Positions 56,575 through 64,000 of a DNA stretch of 64,000 nt are shown here, piece by piece (positions within the stretch are counted from its first letter, which is position 1; the number at the start of each line of letters is the position of its first letter). The notes under the pieces were generated by a model. The model made no database searches and was not told the origin of the DNA. It was given only the letters and a program-made list of their open reading frames with translations. The position numbers and the translations under genes are program-made. The stretch is from Buddleja alternifolia (Eukaryota; Streptophyta; Magnoliopsida; Lamiales; Scrophulariaceae). Where the stretch lies: contig CM033399.1 in NCBI GenBank assembly GCA_019426215.1, positions 23,073,022 through 23,137,021 on the forward strand, in the 5' to 3' direction.

Positions 56575-57379
56575 TTTAGTGAAAGAGATGAACTGAGATT
56601 TTTTTTTGCTTTGAGAGAGAGAGATAGAGTAAAATTTGCAGAGTAATTTTGCAGAGAGTAAAGTAAATAATTTTCTACAAAAAAAATGTGTTTTAAATGA
56701 CATAGTAGGATAATTTTGAAACTCGTGTTCTCTCGTTTCAATAGGATGTAGACACGTGTAAAGCTATTTAATCTCAGCCATGAATAGTCTTAACTGCGGA
56801 CGCGAGTTTTTTGTAAGAGAGAGGAGTTACAATTGGTAACTCCCATATATAAAAATTTGACATCTGAGTTAAAGTTTTAAAACGTTTGGGATTTTCAGAG
56901 TGTAGCACACGCGCCTGATGGCACACTGACACGTACACAGACACGTGCTATCTCTAAACCGTCATTTTGAAAAGTTTTGATTACCCGCCAGTTTGATGTG
57001 ATGGAAGAGTGTAGATAGAGTACAACATAGACTATTGAGTCTATCCACTACTTCAAGAAGCGTGTAAAATTTATGCATGAGTTTGATGAACAATTTTATA
57101 TTAAGTATTGAGTGGAATATGTTCAACGCCTAATACTTATCACTTGTAGAATTTATATTGACGCTTGAGATCAAAATAATTTTATACTTGAGCGTCAGCA
57201 TATTATGCATAAATACTTGAAAGTTTTTTGATCATTGACACTTTTAGATATGTTCCAAGTACAATTTTAAGATTACTCTTAAATTTGATAACTTGTAAAA
57301 ACTTTTCAAAGATCTTTTGGACATAAATAACGTGGATTCCCCCTAAATTATATCTCTAATAAAATATGATGCATGATGA
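56575..57379 (-). other. Spacer between pol and additional ORF, B4
   Basis: As in B2, with the G-box cores, TATATA box and hairpin kept. It has about 30 extra bases near 57010-57042 (GTGTAGATAGAGTACAACAT and on) absent from B2. No gene seen. Confidence 0.55.
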
Positions 57380-60300
57380 TTAAGCATTTAAATCGATCAT
57401 ACCTAATTCACTTCTCAAAGTGCGAAAACTTTGTTCATTTAGCGCTTTGGTGAAGATATTTGCCAATTGTTTGTCAGTTCCAATAAAGTGCATGGAGATA
57501 TCTTTCTTTTGAACATGGTCACGAAGGAAATGGTATCTAATGTAAATATTTTTGGTTCTGGAATGAAGAACAGGATTTTGAGTCATGGCTAGAGCGCTTT
57601 GGTTATCAAAATGAATAGGGGTTGGACCTAGGATTATTCCATCATCTCTAAGTTGTTGCCTCATCCATAACACTTGTGCACAACAACTTCCTGCAGCTAC
57701 ATACTCAGCTTCGGCTGTGAAGGTAGCTATGGATTGTTGTTTCTTACTATGCCATGAAACTAACCTATCACCTAGAAATTGACATGTACCACTAGTACTC
57801 TTACGGTCTATTTTGCAACCTGCAAAATCTGCATCTGAGCGACCAATTAGTTCAAAAGGAGAGTCCCTTGGATACCATAAGCCCACATTTTGTGTGCCTT
57901 TTAGGTATTTAAAGATCTTCTTGGCAGCAATTAAGTGTGACTCTTTAGGATTAGCTTGAAATCGTGCACACATGCATACCGAAAACATAATATCAGGTTG
58001 ACTAGTAGTAAGATAAAGAAGTGATCCAATGATACCTCTATAGTTAGTGATATCAACTTTCTTCCCACTTTCATCTTTATCTAACTTAAGCATTTGGCTC
58101 ATTGGAATTTTTCAATATGATGCATTTTCCATACCAAATTTCTTAATCATATCTCTTGTATATTTAGCTTGGTTAATAAATATGCCATTAGGGAGTTGTT
58201 TAATTTGTTATCCTAAGAAGAAAGTTAATTCACCCATCATGCTCATTTCAAATTGTTCTTGCATCATTTTCGAAAATTTCTCACACAGACGCTTGTTAGT
58301 AGAACCAAATATAATATCATCAACATAAATTTGGACAAAGAGAATATCTTCGTCATTGGTAATTTTAAATAACGTTGCATCAACGTTGCCTTTTGCCTTT
58401 ACCAATAAGGAAAATAGAGAGAGTGTCATACCATGCTCGGGGTGCTTGCTTAAGTTCATAAAGTGCTTTGTCTAGCTTGTAAACCATATCTTTACCATGG
58501 TTGTTGATGAATCCCGGTGGTTGCTCCACATATACCTCTTCTTGGAGTTTACCATTCAAGAAGACACTCTTCACGTCCATCTGATACATCGTAAACTTGT
58601 TGAACGTTGCATACGCTAGAAACATACGAATTGCTTCAAGACGGGCGAGAGGAGCATATGTCTCATCAAAGTCAATACCCTCTTCTTGGCAATATCCTTG
58701 AGGTACAAGTCTGGCCTTGGTCCTTATCACAGTGCCATTCCTATCCATCTTATTTCGATAAACCCATCTATTTCCAATGACTCCTTGGTGAGTTGGCCTT
58801 GGTACTAGCGTCCAAACCTTACTACGCTCAAACTAATTCAACTCTTCTTGCATGGATTCAATCCAACTTGGATCGCTTAGCACTTCATCTACTTTCTTAG
58901 GTTCCATTTGAGATAGAAAGCTTGCGAACATAGCCTCATTAAATGTAGCGGCTCTAGTCCTAACAGGCACTCTAATATCTCCAATAATCTGCTCAGGTGG
59001 ATGATCATGCAGCCATAGTCTATCTGGTAGTAATGGGTTAAGAGGTTGAACAGGCGCTTGATGATCAGACGCTTGACTGCCCTCTTGCTTAGGCGCTTCA
59101 AATTCACAGATCCTTGTTTGCTCTTGATGATCTCTCTTCATGATCATCAGCAGATCTTGCATTGTTATCGAAAGTAACCTCACGATTAATCTTAGGAGGT
59201 GGCACTGAGATGTCATCATCATCGTCACTATCATCATCAATGGTAATCTTAGACGCTTGATGACACAGATCTTGGTTAGCATCATCAAAAACAACATGAA
59301 TAGATTCCTCAACCTTTGATTTGATCTTGTTTAGGATTAAAAAATTCTTTCCATTCTTGCCGTAGCCTAGAGAGATTCCCTCATCCGCTTTAGGATCAAA
59401 TGTCTTTAGGCTTTGGGATCCATTATTATGGATAAAACACTTAGAACCAAAGACGTGAAAGTATGAAACATTTGGCTTAAGTCCCTTCCATAGTTCATAT
59501 GGAGTTTTCCCATGCTGTTTGTTGATCATGCAACAATTTTGAGTATAACAAGAAGTGTTGATTGCTTTGGCCCAAAACCTAGGAGCAAGCTTGGACTCTG
59601 CTAACATCGTCCTAGCGGCTTCCTTGAGTGTTTTGTTCCGGCGCTCAGTAACACCATTCTGTTGGGGAGCTCTGGGAGCTGAATACTTATGATGTATTCC
59701 ATTCTCTGCACAAAACTTATCAACAATCTTGTTAGTAAACTCAGTACCGTGATCGCTTCTTATTCTTTCAACCTTAGGATTTTTCAATGTTTGAAGATGC
59801 CGAATAAGCGTTGTTAACTTGTCACATGTCTCATCTTTGGATGAAAGAAATTCCACCCAAGTAAATCGAGAGAAATCATCTACTATCACCAAAGTATACT
59901 TTTTACCACTCACACTGATCGTTTGAACAGATCTATGTGAAGTAGTTCAAGTATTCTAGAGGTAGATAGATGAGGTTTTCTCTTAAAAGATGATTTGGCT
60001 TGTTTTCCCATTTAACAAGCCTCACAAAGATGATCCTTATGAAATGGTCCTTTTCGTAATCCCTCTACAAGATTTAGATTTATAAGATGAGAGATTGTCT
60101 TAAAGTTGTGGTGATTCATTTTTCTATGCCATAACCAACCCATTTTAGATTCAACAACAAAACATGTTGGGTTGTTATCAAGTGTTCAACCCCGATTTAC
60201 CAAATATACGTTGTTTGTTCTTTTTCCTTTCAATTTAGTAGAATTAGTCTTAGCATCATTTATATAGCAACAGCCGCTCGAGAATATGACTTCAAAGCCT

Positions 60301-60557
60301 TTATCGCAAAATTGACTTATGCTTAATAAATTGTGCTTTAGACCCTCAACATAATAAACATCACTTATCATGATGTTCCCCCTATGCACAGTACCTATAC
60401 CTTTGGTTTTACCTTTGAATTTGTCACCAAATACAACCTGAGTACCGTTGGCGGCTCGATAGTTGATCAATAGATCCTTAGAACCAGTCTTGTGCCTTGA
60501 TGATCCACTATCGAATTCCCAAACAGATGTATCGGCTTTAGCTCTAGGTACCTGCAA
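57380..60557 (-). pseudogene. SIRE-type pol, element B4, broken
   Basis: Protease (60186-60557): EFDSGSSRH, catalytic Asp kept. Integrase zinc part (about 59920-60180) is diverged and carries a stop in the CxxC region and a 10-bp deletion near 59930; the catalytic core (59104-59913) keeps IVDDFSRFTW, RSDHGTEF and VTERRNKTL. RT: YVDD is kept in the 58208-58459 segment. RNase H (57380-58102): the last acidic residue is Asn (LANIF); B2 has Tyr there. Shared breaks with B2: stop before the RT start, frameshift near 58385, TAA near 58206, TGA near 58115. Confidence 0.85.
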
Positions 60558-60590
60558 TCAAAAGAAAAGTTCTATTTCTATTTAGGTACC
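60547..60590 (-). other. gag-pol junction of B4 with GGTAC repeats 38 bp apart
   Basis: GGTAC at 60547 and 60585, the same spacing as in B2 and B3. Gag stops here one codon earlier (WVPK then TAG), by a CAG to TAG change. Confidence 0.75.
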
Positions 60591-62770
60591 CATTGTTGCT
60601 TGGGTCCTTCAACATTAGTAGTGTTGTTAGTTTGAATTAGAACTTTAAGAACCCATATTTGCCTAGTCTTCATTGTAGGAATACTTGCCTTCTTAGGTTT
60701 CACATTGTGTTGTGTGTGCTTTTTGGGTGTATAGTAATATCCTCGATTATAATAGTAATCGTAATCATAGTCATAATCATAATCATTATAGTAGCGATAA
60801 TATGATCTAGACCGTTGTGGATATTGATGCTGGTATTTCCTGGGCACTGGCTTAGGGTGCACTTTTGGTGCTTGACGTTTAGCGCTTGATTCACAGTGGT
60901 TAGATTTATCCTTAGCCTTTTGAGCGTTTGGATGAACCCGTCTTTGTGAATTGTTTGCCTTTGCCTTTCCGTTGCCTGAGTCAGCTTTGGCCTTCTCATT
61001 TGGCCTCGTATCATGGTGGCTTGGTTTAACATGTGTTTGACTTTGTGAACCTTCTTCATCAAAGAAAACACCATTTTCTTTGTTGTTTTTTATTTGGTTG
61101 TTTACCGAACTTATTGTATCCTAAACCGGTCTTTTCACCAAATAACCTAGTTACCTTAGTCACATTGTCTAGCTTTCTTGATTCTTTAGACAATGATGAG
61201 ATGAGCTGTTCTGATTTAGCAAGTCTAGCAATCAACTCAACTTCTTTCTTGATTATTATATCAAGATCACTTTTCAACTGGATTATTTCACTCTCAAGTG
61301 ATTGGTTTTTCTCAATGCATTGTTGCTGGATTCGCAATTCTCCTTTGAGTGTTACTTTATAATTTGTGAGCGATGAAATGATATCAAAGTGATTTTTGTA
61401 TAATTTGGAGGCATCTTGACAATCATTGTAATATTCTTTGACTTTGTCAAGTAATTCTTCATAAGGGAGAGGAAGAGATAATTTAGTGTTTAGCTCAGGG
61501 GATGCTTCATCATCTCTGGCCATGAGACAGATAAGTGCTGAGTCATCCACTGGTTCATCATCATCACTACTTTCCTTTGAAGACTCCAAATCTTCAGGAG
61601 CGGACGCTGGTTCTGATTCCTCTAGCAAACCTTGTTGGCGAAGGTTGCTCCTGAATTGGTTTCTATCCACGTAATCCTGCCTTGAGGGCTTGGATACATT
61701 TGGATAAGGGCAATTTACCTGGTAGTGCCCTGGTTTCCTGCAATTATAACAAAGATTAGTATTCATCTTTTGTTCATTTGTTAACCTTGCATTGTGTGGT
61801 TTTGAGACCACTGTCACTGAGAGATTTTGAGCAGACGCTTGGTACTGAACATGTGCTTCGGGTGTAGGAACAAAATACTGAGGCGCTTGAAACTGTTGAT
61901 GTATTGGAGCAGACGCCTGATATGAACTTTGTCATTGATTGCTGGAGCCTTTTCCTTTATTTTCATATCGCAAAAACTTCTTGAATCTATTCAGTAGAGC
62001 TAACTCCTCTTCCTCGCTAATATCTGAAACCTTTCCCTTATTACTTGATTTACCCTTGATTGATGCTACGAGCGCTCCAGACTCAATTACCGGAGTACTC
62101 ATAACATCACTGGCTAAATTCAACTCAAACTCAAATGCCTTGAGTTCTGAAAAGGCATCTTCTGGAGTTAGAAGATCCAACATATTTGATTCTCTCATAG
62201 CTGTTGTCTTCATCAAGAATCTACTGGTAGACTTCTGAAAATTTTAACCACCATCTCTCTGTTTTGTAAGTCCATTCCCAACAATGTAAGTTCTGTAAGG
62301 AGAGCTGTGAATCTTATGTCCAATTGTTCTAGTGTCTCGTTAGGTAACATCTTAAAACTGTTGAACTTTTCTTTAGCAATGGAGAGTTTATTTTCCTTGA
62401 TCTGAGCTGAGCCACCATAGATTATGGACAACTTATCCCAAATTTCTTTAGTAGTATTACATGATTTGACTTTGTTGAATAAATTGTCATTATCACCAAT
62501 AGCCGTGTATAGAGCGTTACGACCTACATTATCCAAATTTACTCTTCGACGCTCATCAATGGACCACTCCTGTTTAGGCTTCTCGACATAGCCATGTGGA
62601 GTTTCTTCCGTAGCTCCAGGCGCTCTGGTAATAACCTTCAGAATTTGTATTGGCCCATCTGAAATAATATCGCACATTTCGTCATCACATGAGAAAAGGT
62701 ATGTAAAAGATTTGACCTTCCATGAGTAATAGTTTGACTCAGTCAACTTAGGAACTTTAAAAAATGCCAT
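60578..62770 (-). pseudogene. SIRE-type gag, element B4, broken
   Basis: ATG 62770, MAFFKVPKLTESNYYSWKVK; Cys at codon 33 is intact here (stop in B2). Open to the SLPVDS frameshift near 62215, then 61932-62216, then a 252-codon segment (61059-61817) with an intact zinc knuckle CYNCRKPGHYQVNC and acidic and coiled-coil-like parts, a break near 61060, and a Tyr/Asp-rich end (YDYDYDYDYYYN, near 60765). Confidence 0.84.
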
Positions 62771-62856
62771 AAATAAAATTTTAAAGCAACTAGATTTGAA
62801 AAGGATCTAAACAAGCTGTTACGAAAAGGTCCCAAGTGCTCTAAGGAACTTCAACT

Positions 62857-62868
62857 GCTCTGATACCA
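62857..62868 (-). other. Primer binding site, tRNA-Met, element B4
   Basis: TGGTATCAGAGC on the minus strand, five bases from the LTR. The sequence between it and gag (62780-62850) differs from B2 by a short replaced stretch. Confidence 0.88.
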
Positions 62869-62873
62869 ATTGT

Positions 62874-64000
62874 TGGTCCCAAGTGACATACGAAAGGGTC
62901 TACAAGGGGGGGTTGAATAGACTCTGAAGTCTTCTTTGACTTCAAAAAGATTCGTATTAAAATTGTTTTGGACACTTGAAAGGTAGACGTTTGACTAAGC
63001 GTTTACTTGAAATATAGATGCTTCGGTTGAGCATCTAATGAAGACTGTTTTTAGAAAGTTAACTTGGACTTTAATATTTGAATATTTTAACCAAATAGGT
63101 TTAAGCGTTCAGTTCTTTGATCAGTGTTAGCACAGCGGAATGATTTTGGAGTCTTCCTTTTCGAAAGCTTTAGCATCACAGAAAGTATTTTAGTTGCTTA
63201 GCGTTTGATTGTATTTTACTTAATCAATTTATGTAATGATATGATAATAATAAAATTGACTGTAAAGCAAATAACACAATAATTGTAAGGTTCGTTGGGT
63301 GGTGTAATCCCAACTACGTCCTTCTTCTCCTTGAACACTTAGAGGCAATCCACTAAAATAATTCTTAAAGAATCACACAGAATCTTCTAAAAATTAAGGA
63401 GAGATGGATGTCGATGACTTGAGCTCCTTGATCACATAGATTTCTGCTCCAAATCACTTCAATCCGCTTACTTCTTTCACCCAGAAATAATGCAAGTATC
63501 CAACTTCGACTTGACACGAATCGCGAGGCTTGGATGGGGTTTTTCTAAACGGTTTGTTTGATTTTGATGAAGTTCAAACAACTGGAAATATCTCATAGTA
63601 ATGTAGGTTTCTTAGAAAAGAATGTTTGAGATATTGGTTGACTGTCTCAGGAATTGAAAAAAAGCAAAGAGAATGTTTTCTTGAATATTTTGGCTTTTCT
63701 GAGAGTTTAAGGAATGAGACTTCAATGCAACAACAATTTGGCTTGGAATTGATCATCTTTGGCTTGTTGTAGAAGTCCTATTTATAGGCATTCTTAGAAA
63801 AAGTGACCGTTTGACACATGCACAGGTGCGTGTCTCTCACTTCCGCGAGTGAACAACTTTTGTTCTTTTGCCTGAAAATCTGCTGCTCAATAGTTGGTGC
63901 TACTGTCTGTGAATAGTTGATAGTCCAATAGGGTGGCTTCTCCGTACGTCCGAAAGTGCTTATCACATTTAATGCTCTTATCAGCATTTAATGCATTTGA
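62874..64000 (-). repeat. 5' LTR of B4, cut by window end
   Basis: TGGTCCCAAG onward, close to the B2 5' LTR. TATA box (minus) at 63779-63786. The hairpin near 63015-63038 reads TAGATGCT, 7-base loop, AGCATCTA. Confidence 0.88.

Larger units (their letters stand above)
51907..64000 (-). mobile_element. SIRE-type element B4, near-copy of B2, open at both ends
   Basis: Same order as B2: partial 3' LTR after the gap, polypurine tract, additional ORF, spacer, pol, gag, primer site, 5' LTR running off the window. The offset to B2 is steady at about 38.5 kb. The 240-codon RNase H segment differs from B2 at four residues. It shares with B2 the gag SLPVDS frameshift, the stop near the gag SNQ, the pol stops and frameshift, and the additional-ORF stops. 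Confidence 0.88.

Overview
The window is nuclear plant DNA, probably from a eudicot. It is AT-rich, every recognisable reading frame belongs to a plant transposable element, introns have plant-type GT/AG borders, and the retrotransposon primer sites match plant initiator tRNA-Met. I found no host gene, RNA gene, CRISPR array or bacterial feature. Families A to D are my labels.

Layout. 1-3936: low-complexity DNA, then a decayed CACTA (En/Spm) DNA transposon with a TNP2-type transposase and a Ulp1-like cysteine protease, ending in subterminal repeats and a TAGTG terminus. 3937-4683: remnant of another CACTA-type gene (Transposase_24-like). About 5000-12085: copia element A (+), LTR to RNase H. 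12086-25728: SIRE-type (Sirevirus) copia element B2 (-), with gag, pol and a very long additional ORF before the 3' LTR. 25729-28614: B1 (+), 5' LTR and gag only, starting inside the B2 5' LTR. 28615-35740: Ty3/gypsy (Tat/Athila-like) family D pieces, including two LTRs in opposite orientation, one carrying a solo LTR of copia family C (32715-34817). 35741-36877: another family C LTR piece. 36878-51188: B3 (-), split in its gag zinc knuckle by a copia C element (40722-48469) flanked by a CAATT target duplication. 51189-51776: divergent D-like LTR piece. 51777-51906: assembly gap. 51907-64000: B4 (-), nearly the same as B2, cut off by the window end.

How the parts work together. In each retroelement Gag would form the particle, and protease, integrase, reverse transcriptase and RNase H would copy and insert the element. 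LTR promoters drive transcription, the tRNA-Met site primes the minus strand, and the polypurine tract primes the plus strand. All copies here carry stops, frameshifts, deletions or changed catalytic residues, so none looks autonomous. The order of insertion can be read from the nesting.

Points worth following: (1) B2 and B4 share many of the same disabling mutations, so a dead copy was duplicated or mobilised in trans; (2) family B has an unusual gag-pol junction with a repeated GGTACC exactly 38 bp apart in three copies; (3) the B additional ORF spans about 1400 codons and is preceded by a promoter-like spacer; (4) a B LTR hairpin keeps its pairing through changes in both arms.
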